A program made the translations under genes and the position numbers. Shown here one piece after another: positions 8,121 through 17,410 of a stretch of DNA of 64,000 bases. The notes beneath the pieces are model-generated. The model was not told the origin of the DNA, did no database searches, and was given only the letters and a program-made list of their open reading frames with translations. This DNA is from Mycobacterium sp. ACS1612. GTDB lineage: Bacteria > Actinomycetota > Actinomycetes > Mycobacteriales > Mycobacteriaceae. The stretch covers positions 184,217-248,216 of the forward strand of contig NZ_LZHZ01000037.1 of the NCBI RefSeq assembly GCF_001667505.1, in the 5' to 3' direction. The first letter of the stretch is position 1; each line of letters opens with the position of its first letter.

Positions 8121-10958
8121 ATGCGAAGGACCGCGGCAGGCGGCACTGTCGATGACGTGACGAGCGTCATCGATCCGATCGATCGCCGGTCATGCACGTC
8201 CGCCTCATCCCGACCCCGGCCGATTCGAGGCAGGGCCGCCGAACTTAAGGTCGTCGGCTCGCTGGTGTCCACACTGGGCCATGGACGCGGCGGAGTGCTG
8301 ATCGTCGAGGGCTCGCCGGGGATCGGCAAGAGCCGCTTGCTGACCGAAACGCGGCTGATGGCGGAGCGGGCCGGCATGCGGACGCTGTTCGGTCAGGCCT
8401 TCGAATACCAGCAGACCGTGCCGTTCTTTTCCCTATTCACCGCAACGGTCTACTCCGACACACCGGTCGGAGATGCGAAAGCACTACAGCAGCTGGGCAA
8501 TTCGCCGGAATCGCATTACTGGGTGGTGCACAGCCTGCGCAGCGCGATCCCTGCGGCAGCGGCGAACGCACCGCTGGTGATCCTGCTCGAGGACATTCAC
8601 TGGGCGGATATCGGCACCCTGTTGGCCGTGCGGGCCCTGACGGTGTTGCCCGACGAGTCACCGGTGCTGTGGGTGCTCAGCGTCCGCACCGGCGCGGGCG
8701 GTCCCGCGGTCCGCGATCTTGTCCACTATTTGGAGCGCCGGGGCGCGGCGCTGATCCGGCTGTCGGCCATCGGGCGCGACGGCGTAATCGACATGGTCGA
8801 GGACGCGGTGCGGGCCCGCGCCGACGTCTCGCTGCTGAACCTGATCGACAAGGCACACGGAAACCCATTCCTGATCAGCGAAATTCTCGGCGGTCTGGAC
8901 GAAGAGAGCCGGTTGCGCGTCACCCGCGGCTGCGCGGTGGCCACGGGTAACACCTTGCCTCGGCGGATGAGCGCGAATATGAGTCAGCGGTTGGACGCGT
9001 TGTCCGACAGCGCCAAGGAGGTCATCCAGATCGCCGCCGTGCTACCCGACCGGTTCACCGCCGCGCTGCTGGCGCAGATGATGGAGCGCCAGCCCGCCGC
9101 TCTGGTGTCGGCGGTGCAGGAGACCGTGCGCGCCGATCTTCTTGTGGAGGACGGCGATTACTTGAGATTCCGCCACGACCTGATTCGTGATGCCGCCCGA
9201 CAATCGCTGCCACGATCGCTGCGGCGCGCCATAGAGCGCCAGTCGGCAACCGTCATGTTGGAGATGGGCGCCGCCCCGACGGAGGTGGCCACCCAGCTTG
9301 TGCGCAGCGCCGACGTCGGCGACCTGGCGGCCATCGCCGTCTTGCGCGACGCCGCCCGATATGTGGCGGCCACCGACAAGAGCGGCGCCGCGGACCTGAG
9401 CAGGCGAGCGCTGGAGCTGTTGCCGGCCGACGATCCTCAGCGGGGGTCGCTGGTGACCGAAACCGTTGGCCTGCTGAACCGGTCGGCCCGTTACCAGGAG
9501 GCCGAAGATCTCGCAGCGGCGGAGCTGCAACACCTGTCGCCCGAGGACGAAGCCCAAGCCAGGCTGCGCACGCCTGCGGCCGCCGACTCGTTGGAAGACC
9601 GCGTCGAGCAGAATCGGCGCGCACTGAAATTGCCCGACATCACCGACGCCACCCGCGCCCGTCATCACGCCTGGCTGCTGTGCAACCACGCGGTCAGCGG
9701 CATGCCACCCGACGAGTCGATCATTGCACCGGCCGTGGCCGCCGCCGAGGCCACCGGTGATTCGGAGAGCCGACTCATCACCGGAATATCGCTGGCCATC
9801 CTCGACTATGTCGACGGGCGCGCCCTGCGCGCCCTCGAGCGGCTCGAGAGCCTCGAATTACCGGCTTGCGGCGACGACCCCACCTTCGCGAACGTGCTGG
9901 CGTGCGTTCATCGGACGAACGTGCTGTGCTTCATCGGCCGGTGCCATGAAGCTGCCACCGTCGTCCGCGTCGGGGTCGAATCGGCACGCCGCGACGGCAG
10001 CGACATGGCCTCGGCCCTGTGGGCCCTGAAGGGGGCGGAGCTCGACCTCGCCGCGGGGCGGTTGGCTGCCGCGCGCTCGACGCTGGAATCGGTTGCACCG
10101 GCCTCATGGGGTACCACCAGCGAGATGAGCATGAACCGCTGGCTGCTGCTGGCCGAAGTCGCAGTACACACCGGTGATCAGGAGCTGTTGCAGCGCAGCG
10201 TCGTCGAGGTGCGTGCGGCCAATCCGAGCGGAATCACACTGGTGAACCGCGGCGCGGCGTTCGTGCTCGCGCTGGCCGCGTGGCACTGCGGCGACATGCA
10301 CGAAGCGGCCCGCTGGTTGAGCGGTGACGGACCGCCGGTGCTGAATGCGTTGTGGCCCAACGCCTTCGACAAACTGACCAGGACCGCACAGATCGCGGTG
10401 GCCACCGGTGACGCGGGACTGCGGGCACGCGTGCTGCGCAGCCTGGAACTGCTGGACCATGACCGCAGCGAGGTTCCGCTGTTCGCGGCTATCAGCGGCT
10501 ACACCACGGGAATCCTGGAACGCGACGGCCCTGCGTTGGTCGACGCTGCCGCAGCCCTGTCCACCGATCGTCCGCTGCTGTCGGCATCCGCCGCCGAAGA
10601 CGCGGGCGCGGCGCTGGCCCACGTGGGCAGTAACGCGGCGGCAGTCGAGGCGTTCAACACCGCGTTCGATCGGTTCGTCGACTGTGAAGCGGTGGCCGAC
10701 GCCCGCAGGGTCGCTCGCCACCTGCGCTCGCTGGGAGTGACGCGCAGGATCGCCGGCCATCCGCGCGACAAAACCGGCTGGGACAGCCTGACAGAGGCGG
10801 AGTTGAAGGTCGTCAACCTGATCGGCGAAGGCGCAACGAATTCCGCTGTCGCCGAGCGGTTGCACCTGTCGCCGCACACGGTCAAATCCCATGTCCGAAG
10901 CGCGTTCGCCAAACTCGGCATCAATTCGCGTAGCCAACTGGCACAGCGCCGGCCTTAA
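8121..10958 (+). CDS. LAL-type LuxR-family ATPase regulator 2
   Basis: Second LAL regulator, 945 aa. Walker A is GSPGIGKS (residues 64-71) and Walker B is LVILLEDIHWAD. A long degenerate TPR region follows, ending in a LuxR HTH containing NSAVAERLHLSPHTVKSHV. It resembles the third LAL gene (14494-17301) more than its immediate neighbour: both share the AFEYQQ-V-PF segment after the P-loop and an (L/I)EDxHWAD Walker B. They are therefore likely duplicated paralogues. The ATG at 8121 has a weak GGTGG upstream; a GTG at 8157 is an alternative. A perfect hairpin starts two bases after the stop. Confidence 0.86.
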   Translation: MRRTAAGGTVDDVTSVIDPIDRRSCTSASSRPRPIRGRAAELKVVGSLVSTLGHGRGGVLIVEGSPGIGKSRLLTETRLMAERAGMRTLFGQAFEYQQTVPFFSLFTATVYSDTPVGDAKALQQLGNSPESHYWVVHSLRSAIPAAAANAPLVILLEDIHWADIGTLLAVRALTVLPDESPVLWVLSVRTGAGGPAVRDLVHYLERRGAALIRLSAIGRDGVIDMVEDAVRARADVSLLNLIDKAHGNPFLISEILGGLDEESRLRVTRGCAVATGNTLPRRMSANMSQRLDALSDSAKEVIQIAAVLPDRFTAALLAQMMERQPAALVSAVQETVRADLLVEDGDYLRFRHDLIRDAARQSLPRSLRRAIERQSATVMLEMGAAPTEVATQLVRSADVGDLAAIAVLRDAARYVAATDKSGAADLSRRALELLPADDPQRGSLVTETVGLLNRSARYQEAEDLAAAELQHLSPEDEAQARLRTPAAADSLEDRVEQNRRALKLPDITDATRARHHAWLLCNHAVSGMPPDESIIAPAVAAAEATGDSESRLITGISLAILDYVDGRALRALERLESLELPACGDDPTFANVLACVHRTNVLCFIGRCHEAATVVRVGVESARRDGSDMASALWALKGAELDLAAGRLAAARSTLESVAPASWGTTSEMSMNRWLLLAEVAVHTGDQELLQRSVVEVRAANPSGITLVNRGAAFVLALAAWHCGDMHEAARWLSGDGPPVLNALWPNAFDKLTRTAQIAVATGDAGLRARVLRSLELLDHDRSEVPLFAAISGYTTGILERDGPALVDAAAALSTDRPLLSASAAEDAGAALAHVGSNAAAVEAFNTAFDRFVDCEAVADARRVARHLRSLGVTRRIAGHPRDKTGWDSLTEAELKVVNLIGEGATNSAVAERLHLSPHTVKSHVRSAFAKLGINSRSQLAQRRP

Positions 10959-10960
10959 AA

Positions 10961-10977
10961 ATCACCCGGCGGGTGAT
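10961..10977 (+). terminator. Perfect short hairpin after LAL 2
   Basis: Seven-base perfect arms (ATCACCC / GGGTGAT) flank a 3-base loop (GGC), two bases after the LAL 2 stop codon. No T-run follows on the plus strand. Mycobacterial terminators often lack one, but an operator for the stress operon starting at 11012 is equally possible. Confidence 0.45.
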
Positions 10978-11011
10978 GGTCAGGAACCGACGCCGACAGC
11001 ACAGTTGATCC

Positions 11012-11665
11012 ATGAGCACCGATCTACTCGACACCGTCGCAGGCATCACCGTTCCCGACACCGCGCTCACGCGCGACGCCACCGATTACATCCGCAATTC
11101 CGAAAACGATCTGCTGTTCGACCACTCGCGCCGGGTGTTCTTCTTTGGCGCACTGCAGGGCAGGCGCCGCGGTCTCGCGCCCAACCTCGAACTGCTGTAC
11201 GTGGGGGCGATGTTTCATGACATCGGGCTGACGGACCCGTACCGCACTTCGTCGAGTCTGCGGTTCGAGGTCGACGGCGCCAACGCGGCTCGCGACTTCC
11301 TGCTGCAACATGGGGTCGCCGAAACCGATGCTCGCCGGGTGTGGCTGAGCATCGCGTTGCACACCACCCCCGGCGTGCCGGAATTTCTCGAGCCTGAGAT
11401 CGCACTGGTGACCGCCGGAGTGGAAACCGACGTCCTTGGTTTCGGGCGAGACGATCTTCCGGAGGAGGACCTGTCGGCGGTCACCGCCGCGCACCCGCGT
11501 CCCGACTTCAAACAACGTATCTTGCAGGCGTTTACGGAGGGTATGAAGCACCGTCCGCGTAGCACCTTCGGCACCATGAATGCCGATGTGCTCGCGCATT
11601 TCGACCCGTCCTTCGTTCGCGACGACTTCGTGACAACCATCCTCGGCAACAGTTGGCCGGAATAG
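11012..11665 (+). CDS. HD-domain hydrolase, cyanamide-hydratase-like
   Basis: Protein of 217 aa with a metal-dependent HD fold: His38 (FDHSRR), His69-Asp70 (MFHDIGLT), His117 (IALHTT) and Asp140. The overall pattern resembles the cyanamide hydratase/DDI2-like HD proteins of actinobacteria and fungi. In those enzymes the reaction is hydration of cyanamide to urea; here the substrate is inferred only. It is the first gene of a tight four-gene operon (HD, Dps-like, catalase, ECF sigma), with 12 bases to the next start. The association with catalase suggests a role in stress or detoxification. Confidence 0.75.
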   Translation: MSTDLLDTVAGITVPDTALTRDATDYIRNSENDLLFDHSRRVFFFGALQGRRRGLAPNLELLYVGAMFHDIGLTDPYRTSSSLRFEVDGANAARDFLLQHGVAETDARRVWLSIALHTTPGVPEFLEPEIALVTAGVETDVLGFGRDDLPEEDLSAVTAAHPRPDFKQRILQAFTEGMKHRPRSTFGTMNADVLAHFDPSFVRDDFVTTILGNSWPE

Positions 11666-11677
11666 GCGCAGGCAGCC

Positions 11678-12151
11678 ATGTCGGAAACCTCCACCACGCC
11701 GACGCTGCGGCAAGACTTGCAGGCAGTGCTCGGCCAGCTGTTCGAACTGCACGTACAAGCGGTAGAGGCGCACGCGCATTTCATCGGAACAAGGTTCACC
11801 GGGATGCAGCAACAACTGGAAGGTGTCGTGGAGACTGCGCGCCGCGCAGCCGGCACCGTCGCCGACGTCGTGCGCGGCTTTGACCGTGACGGCATCCGGC
11901 GCCTGGTCCTCACCGACATTCCGCCAGTTGTGCCGGGGCTGCGTCCCGGCGAGCGGTGCGCCACTGCCGCGGTCAACATGATCACCCACCGAATCGCGGT
12001 GCTGATCACCACGATTCGCAGCGTCTGCGACAGCCTTGACGATACCGAGCCGTCGATCGCCGATCTGCTGCGCGATGTCGGACAGAACGTCGATATGCAC
12101 ACCCCGCTGCTCGCATCGGAGTCACGACGAATCAACTACAGGAGCGAATAG
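11678..12151 (+). CDS. Dps/ferritin-like protein with altered ferroxidase site
   Basis: All-helical protein of 157 aa that aligns with the Dps family over its first two helices (LGQLFELHVQAVEAHAHFIG, then FTGMQQQLEGVVETAR). In Dps the inter-subunit iron site uses two His and acidic residues. By my alignment the first His is kept, the second His is Gln, the first Asp is Glu, and a later Asp is Gly. It may have lost classical ferroxidase activity and keep a DNA- or oxidant-protective role. It lies between the HD gene and catalase and overlaps the catalase start by one base. A catalase ribosome site (AGGAG) sits inside its last codons. Confidence 0.6.
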   Translation: MSETSTTPTLRQDLQAVLGQLFELHVQAVEAHAHFIGTRFTGMQQQLEGVVETARRAAGTVADVVRGFDRDGIRRLVLTDIPPVVPGLRPGERCATAAVNMITHRIAVLITTIRSVCDSLDDTEPSIADLLRDVGQNVDMHTPLLASESRRINYRSE

Positions 12152-13605
12152 TGAACAGCCAGAACGGAATTCCTACCACAACCGACGCGGGCATACCCGT
12201 GCCGAGTGACGACCATTCGCTCACGATCGGCCCGGATGGCCCCATCCTGCTGCACGACAATTACCTGATCGAACAGATGGCGAACTTCAACAGGGAGCGG
12301 GTTCCGGAACGCCAACCGCACGCCAAGGGCTCCGGCGCATTCGGCCATTTCGAAGTGACCGCCGACGTGAGCGCCTACACCCGCGCCGCGGTGTTTCAGC
12401 CAGGCACCAAGACCGACACCTTGACCCGATTTTCGACGGTGGCCGGGGAACGCGGCAGCCCCGACACCTGGCGTGATCCGCGCGGCTTCGCACTGCGGTT
12501 CTACACGACAGAAGGCAATCTCGACATCGTCGGCAACAACACGCCCGTGTTCTTCATCCGGGACGGAATGAAATTCCAGCATTTCATCCGGTCGCAGAAG
12601 CGGCGCGCCGATACGGGCATGCGGGACAACGACATGCAGTGGGACTTCTGGACGCTCTCACCGGAGTCCGCCCATCAAGTGGCGTGGTTGTTCGGTGATC
12701 GCGGCATTCCCCGAACGTGGCGCCACATGCACGGGTACGGCAGCCACACGTACAGCTGGGTCAACGCCGAGGGCCGGATCTCGTGGGTGAAGTACCACTT
12801 CATCTCGGATCAGGGCATCGACTATCTCACGCAGGCGGAGGCCGACCGACTGGCCGGTGTCGACGGTGACTACCACCAGCGCGACTTGTACGAGGCGATC
12901 AAGCGCGGCGACTATCCGAGTTGGGTGTTGAAGGTTCAGATCATGCCGTTCGACGACGCGAAAACCTACCGAGTGAATCCGTTCGACCTGACGAAAGTCT
13001 GGCCCCATAGCGACTATCCGCTCGTTGACGTCGGAAAGCTGGTATTGGATCGCAACTTCACCGACCATCACGTCGAGATCGAGCAAGCTGCATTCGCTCC
13101 CGCCAACCAGGTGCCGGGCACCGGGCTGAGCCCCGACAAGATGCTGCTGGCACGGACGTTCGCCTATGGGGATGCGCATCGGGCACGAATAGGGGTCAAC
13201 TACAAACAAATCCCTGTCAACGCTCCGAAAGCCGCCGTACACAGCTACTCGAAAGACGGCCGTATGCGAATCGCCAACGCCTCCGATCCGGTTTACGCAC
13301 CGAACTCGTACGGCGGCCCACAAGCCGATCCCAGCCGAACAGCCGAGGCCAGCTGGTACGCCGACGGCGAAATGGTCCGCACCGCATACACCTTGCGGCC
13401 AGATGACGACGACTGGACGCAGGCCGGCATCCTGGTGCGGGAAGTGATGGATGCACCGGCGCGTAACAGGCTGGTCGGTAACGTCGCCGGGCATCTGCGT
13501 GATGGCGTGTCCGAACCGGTATTGCAGCGGGCGTTCGAGTACTGGAAGAACATCGACAAAGAGGTCGGTGACGGAATCGAGCAGGCCGTTGCGGCGCAAT
13601 CATGA
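12151..13605 (+). CDS. katA: Monofunctional heme catalase
   Basis: Small-subunit clade catalase of 484 aa that dismutates hydrogen peroxide in the cytoplasm. The distal His57 (RVPERQPHAKG), Asn129 in VGNNTPVFF, and heme-ligand Tyr339 in RTFAYGDAHRARIG are all present. Length is normal for the family. It starts at GTG 12151, overlapping the last base of the Dps-like gene, with AGGAG 6 bases upstream. Its TGA overlaps the ATG of the ECF sigma gene by 4 bases. The peroxide-sensing logic is not visible; the co-encoded sigma factor is the obvious candidate. The symbol is used in the generic sense. Confidence 0.95.
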   Translation: MNSQNGIPTTTDAGIPVPSDDHSLTIGPDGPILLHDNYLIEQMANFNRERVPERQPHAKGSGAFGHFEVTADVSAYTRAAVFQPGTKTDTLTRFSTVAGERGSPDTWRDPRGFALRFYTTEGNLDIVGNNTPVFFIRDGMKFQHFIRSQKRRADTGMRDNDMQWDFWTLSPESAHQVAWLFGDRGIPRTWRHMHGYGSHTYSWVNAEGRISWVKYHFISDQGIDYLTQAEADRLAGVDGDYHQRDLYEAIKRGDYPSWVLKVQIMPFDDAKTYRVNPFDLTKVWPHSDYPLVDVGKLVLDRNFTDHHVEIEQAAFAPANQVPGTGLSPDKMLLARTFAYGDAHRARIGVNYKQIPVNAPKAAVHSYSKDGRMRIANASDPVYAPNSYGGPQADPSRTAEASWYADGEMVRTAYTLRPDDDDWTQAGILVREVMDAPARNRLVGNVAGHLRDGVSEPVLQRAFEYWKNIDKEVGDGIEQAVAAQS

Positions 13606-14141
13606 ACACCGTCATGGACCGGTTCCACCGAGACGTGGTTCCGATGGCCGACCAGATTATGGCGCGCGCGCTGTATATGGCACGCAGCCGACAAGATGCC
13701 GAAGATCTCACACAGGAAGTACTGCTGCGAGCGTACGCGGGCTTCGATTCATTCCGGGAAGGCACCAGTCTGAAGGCCTGGCTGTATCGCATTCTGCATA
13801 ACACGTGGATCAGCCAGTACCGCAAGAGCAGATGCCGCCCCCCGGAGGTCTCGGCGGACTGCATATCCGAGTTGCAACTGGAAGCGTTGCATGCGCACGT
13901 CTCTCCGTCCGCAGAGGACTGTGCGCTCGACGCGATGACTGACGACAACGTGCGCGCCGCGTTGGCAGGCCTGCACGACGGAATCCGCACTGCCCTCTAC
14001 TACGCAGATGTCCTCCAGTTCACCTGCAAGGAGATCGCGGTCATCACGGATTGCCCAATCGGAACGGTGTCCTCGCGACTGCATCGAGGGCGAAGACAGC
14101 TTCGCGCCAGCCTCTCTCGAGTATCAGCGCAAGCTGCGTGA
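13602..14141 (+). CDS. ECF-type sigma factor
   Basis: RNA polymerase sigma-70 family factor of 179 aa. Region 2 lies around residues 10-75 (ADQIMARALYMARSRQDAEDL, with the AEDLTQEV hallmark and the KAWLYRILHN helix). Region 4 lies around 120-170 (CKEIAVITDCPIGTVSSRLHRGR). It is coupled to catalase by an ATGA overlap. No anti-sigma gene follows, which is unusual: the next ORF is a small exported protein without an obvious anti-sigma motif. It may be controlled transcriptionally or by an unlinked anti-sigma. The operon position suggests it drives the stress operon or the genes around it. Confidence 0.9.
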   Translation: MNTVMDRFHRDVVPMADQIMARALYMARSRQDAEDLTQEVLLRAYAGFDSFREGTSLKAWLYRILHNTWISQYRKSRCRPPEVSADCISELQLEALHAHVSPSAEDCALDAMTDDNVRAALAGLHDGIRTALYYADVLQFTCKEIAVITDCPIGTVSSRLHRGRRQLRASLSRVSAQAA

Positions 14142-14166
14142 CGCCATGCGGCGGGGGTGCCACCTG

Positions 14167-14508
14167 ATGGTGAGAGCCTCATTGCTCATCGCCGCGGCTG
14201 TTGTGTTCGCCGGCCCCGCCTCGGCGGACGACCGGGGGGCGGCGGGGGTTGCTCCAGAGCTGCATGTCGTGCCCCTCGAGCCCGACGCGAAGACATCCAC
14301 GACCGCAGAAGACGCCCAAGACCAGCCGCCTGTATGGACGCCATGGTTGGAGTTCGAACCGGGCCGAGACAAGTGCAAGCGGCAGAAGCCGTGGCCATTG
14401 CCGTTGTGGTGTTTCGGTTTGAGCACTTGGCCGGTGCTCAAGGCGCGCGCCGTCACAGCTGCTGTGAAAGGCATCCGCGATCACGGTGTGGGTTCACGAA
14501 GGCGGTGA
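14167..14508 (+). CDS. Small exported hypothetical protein
   Basis: About 113 aa with a clear signal peptide (basic start, hydrophobic LLIAAAVVFAG core, likely cleavage after ASA). A Pro/Asp-rich mature region follows, with two Cys (in DKCKRQKPWPLPLWCFG). It starts at ATG 14167 behind a GGGGG ribosome site; an in-frame ATG at 14146 is the alternative. It follows the sigma gene by 25 bases and may be the last gene of the stress operon. Its 3' end overlaps the convergent LAL 3 gene by 15 bases. I do not recognise the family. Confidence 0.6.
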   Translation: MVRASLLIAAAVVFAGPASADDRGAAGVAPELHVVPLEPDAKTSTTAEDAQDQPPVWTPWLEFEPGRDKCKRQKPWPLPLWCFGLSTWPVLKARAVTAAVKGIRDHGVGSRRR

Positions 14509-17301
14509 CGCATTGTCGGAGCGCAGAAGCCGCCGCAGGTCGATCCGCGAGTTGATGCCCAGCTTGCTGAACGCGTTGCGCACATGGGTTTTCACGGTGT
14601 GCGGAGAAAGCCGCAGATGCTCAGCGACTTCAGTGTTGGTGGCACCGCCTGCGATCAGGCTGACCACACGCAGTTCGGACTCGCTGAGGCTTTCCCATCC
14701 GGTTCTCGGACGCGGGTGAGACCCGATTCGTCGCTCGACGCCCAGTTGGCGCAATGCGCGGCCGACGCGTCGGGCATCTGCCAACGCCCCGTATGCGGTG
14801 TAGGTGTCGAACGCACGGTTCAGTTGATGTAGCACCTCTGAATGCTGACCGAGTTGCAGCAACTCATCGGCCGCGTCTTCAACGGCGCCTGCTGACAACA
14901 ATGGCCAGCCGAGGCGATCCAACGCCTCGCCGGAGCCAATCAGTCGTTCCGCGTCGCGTTCGAGTATCCCGTACAGATAGTCGGTGACCGCCGTCGCGGT
15001 CGCGGCCGGTGGTCGCTCGCGCTCGAGCAACCCCGCGCAGTCCAGCATGCGGGCCCGTAAACCGGCATCGCCTGTGACGGTTGCCACCCGGGCTGTCAAC
15101 AGCAACTGATGAAACAGATTGGCGAACAGCGGCGTTACCAGCATTGCGGCATCGCCGCTGAGTAGACGCAATGCCTCATCGACGTCACCGCGGTGCCAGG
15201 CCGCCAGCGCCAACACGTATGCCGCGCCGCGCGTTACCAGAGGGGAGCCTTCGATTTGAGCATCGCGGGCCTCGATTATCAACTGTTGCAGCAGGTTACG
15301 ATCGTCAGTGTGGACTCCGATCTCGGCGAGGCACAGCATCCGGTTCATGTTGATCTCGGTGGCCGTTCCCCAGTCGGCCCGGGGGACGGATTCGACTGCA
15401 GCACGCGCGTCGCTGAGTCTTCCTCCCGCCAAGTACACCAACGCCTCATTGAGCGTCCAACTCGGAATTGACAATCCGTCGCGCTGCTGCCGTGCCACTC
15501 GGGCGCCGTCTTCAGCCAGCGTCGTGGCTTCATCGAGGTGATCGGCGTATGCGAGGATCGTGGGCCAGTGGATGCCGGCGACGATGTGGCCCAGCGTGAT
15601 TTCTCCGCCGCGCGCCCGGTCGTGCAGGTCCTGCATGCGCTGCGCCGAACGCCTGACGAAACCGTCGGTGAACTCGGCTATCGCAACGGCTGTTTCGGCA
15701 ACCATTGTCGCCTCGACGTCACCGCTTGACGCCGCGAGCGATGCGGCGTCACCGACCGCGGTGGTGCCTCGTCCTGGCAGCCAATTGATCGTCTGGTTGT
15801 AGGTCAGCCAGACCTGGTGCCGAATCCGAGTCAAATCGCTGACGTCGGGCAACTGCAGCGCGCGCTCGCTCATCTCGACGCGCTGCTGAGGAGTTTCGGC
15901 GCCCGAGCTGAGCCGCAACCGAATTCCAGCCTCCGCTTCGGCGGGCATGCGGGCCGACAATGTACGGCCGGCCAACTCGCGGGCTTCGTCGTAGCGAGTC
16001 GCTTGATTCAGGTACACCACCGTCTCGGTGACCAGCTTCCCGCGTTCCGGGTCCTGCTCGGGCAGCAGTTCCAAGGCGCGTTGACTCAACTCCGCGGCCG
16101 CGCCGGGGTCGCCCCGTGACACCGAGGCGGCGGCGCGCCGCAACGCGTCGATCGCGGGCCGGTCACCCGGATCGGCGCTGCGGACCAGTTGCGTCGCAAC
16201 GTGTTCCGGCGAGGCACCCATCTCCAGCAAGGTGGCGGCCGACTGCCGTTCCATCGCCCGCAGCAGCGAGCGCGGTAACGAACGCCTGGTGGCCTCGCGC
16301 AGCAAGTCGTGGCGGAACCGCATTTTCTCGCCCGTCTCGAGAAGGAGATCGGCGCGCGCCGCTTCGTCGATGGCCGTCACCAGCGATGCCGGCGACCGTT
16401 GCATCATCGCGGCGAGCAATACCACCGAAAACCGATCTGGCAGCGCTGCGGCGACCGAAACGACTTCGCGCGTCTCGACCGACAGATGCTCGAGACGCTG
16501 CCTCATATGCGATGTCAGCCGGCGCGGCAGCTCGTCGCCACTGACCGCGACGCTGCCTTGTGTCCTGGTGAGCCGGTTGTCCTCATCGAGTCCGCGCAGC
16601 ATCTCATGCAGCAGGAACGGGCTACCGTGCGCCTTGACAGACATTTTCAGCAGCGAGTCGTCGGCTTTCGCGCGGATGGCGTCCTGCACGATGTCGGCGA
16701 CTGCCCGATCGTCAATCGGCTGCAGCCGAAGGAATGTGGCGTTTTCGCGCTCCAGCGCTGTCATCGTATCGAGAACTGCGGGTCCGCCAGCGCCGCTGCG
16801 CACGGTGAAGATCCACAGCGGGGACACACTTCCGTTATCCCGTGTCAGCGCACGCAACGCGGTCAACGTCGCATTGTCGGCCCAGTGCAGATCCTCGAGC
16901 ACGATGGCCAGTGGTGTCTGCGCGGCGGCACGCGCGATCGCGCCACCGACCTCGTGGGTCACCCAGTACCGCATGTCGGCAGAAGGGCCCAGCCGGGTCA
17001 ACGCCTCCATGTCGCCGACCGGCGGATCGGCGTGCACAGTGGCCACGAGAAGCGGCCAGAACGGTACCGACTGCTGATATTCGAACGCTTCGCCGTAGAG
17101 CGTTCGCACGCCGCGCTGCCGGGCAAGCGCCATGACCTCGGCGACCAAGCGGCTCTTGCCGATTCCCGGTGCCGCTTCGACGACCACGACGCCGCCGCTC
17201 CCATCGGCGAGAGCGTCGAGCAGAGCGTTGAACAGCGTCAGCTCGTCTTCTCGGCCGCGCAGGGGCGGCGGCCCTGCCGTGGTCGACGTGGCGTGGCGCA
17301 T
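14494..17301 (-). CDS. LAL-type LuxR-family ATPase regulator 3
   Basis: Third LAL regulator, about 935 aa. It has Walker A APGIGKS near residue 50, Walker B LAIVLEDLHWAD, a long TPR-like middle and a C-terminal LuxR HTH containing NTEVAEHLRLSPHTVKTHV. It is clearly related to LAL 2: EAFEYQQSVPF follows the P-loop in the same position as QAFEYQQTVPF. The ATG at 17301 has GGAG nine bases upstream; a TTG three codons earlier is less likely. It transcribes toward the stress operon, so the operon is bracketed by two paralogous regulators. No ligand is predictable. Confidence 0.87.
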   Translation of the reverse strand: MRHATSTTAGPPPLRGREDELTLFNALLDALADGSGGVVVVEAAPGIGKSRLVAEVMALARQRGVRTLYGEAFEYQQSVPFWPLLVATVHADPPVGDMEALTRLGPSADMRYWVTHEVGGAIARAAAQTPLAIVLEDLHWADNATLTALRALTRDNGSVSPLWIFTVRSGAGGPAVLDTMTALERENATFLRLQPIDDRAVADIVQDAIRAKADDSLLKMSVKAHGSPFLLHEMLRGLDEDNRLTRTQGSVAVSGDELPRRLTSHMRQRLEHLSVETREVVSVAAALPDRFSVVLLAAMMQRSPASLVTAIDEAARADLLLETGEKMRFRHDLLREATRRSLPRSLLRAMERQSAATLLEMGASPEHVATQLVRSADPGDRPAIDALRRAAASVSRGDPGAAAELSQRALELLPEQDPERGKLVTETVVYLNQATRYDEARELAGRTLSARMPAEAEAGIRLRLSSGAETPQQRVEMSERALQLPDVSDLTRIRHQVWLTYNQTINWLPGRGTTAVGDAASLAASSGDVEATMVAETAVAIAEFTDGFVRRSAQRMQDLHDRARGGEITLGHIVAGIHWPTILAYADHLDEATTLAEDGARVARQQRDGLSIPSWTLNEALVYLAGGRLSDARAAVESVPRADWGTATEINMNRMLCLAEIGVHTDDRNLLQQLIIEARDAQIEGSPLVTRGAAYVLALAAWHRGDVDEALRLLSGDAAMLVTPLFANLFHQLLLTARVATVTGDAGLRARMLDCAGLLERERPPAATATAVTDYLYGILERDAERLIGSGEALDRLGWPLLSAGAVEDAADELLQLGQHSEVLHQLNRAFDTYTAYGALADARRVGRALRQLGVERRIGSHPRPRTGWESLSESELRVVSLIAGGATNTEVAEHLRLSPHTVKTHVRNAFSKLGINSRIDLRRLLRSDNASPPS

Positions 17302-17410
17302 GGTGGTCAACTCCGCAAAAAAGGGTACGCGCGCGTTGCAGCATTTTTAGCAAACCCAGGCCGCAGCCAACCACCACACGCGGGACCCACCTCTATGGGA
17401 CCATCGGCGC

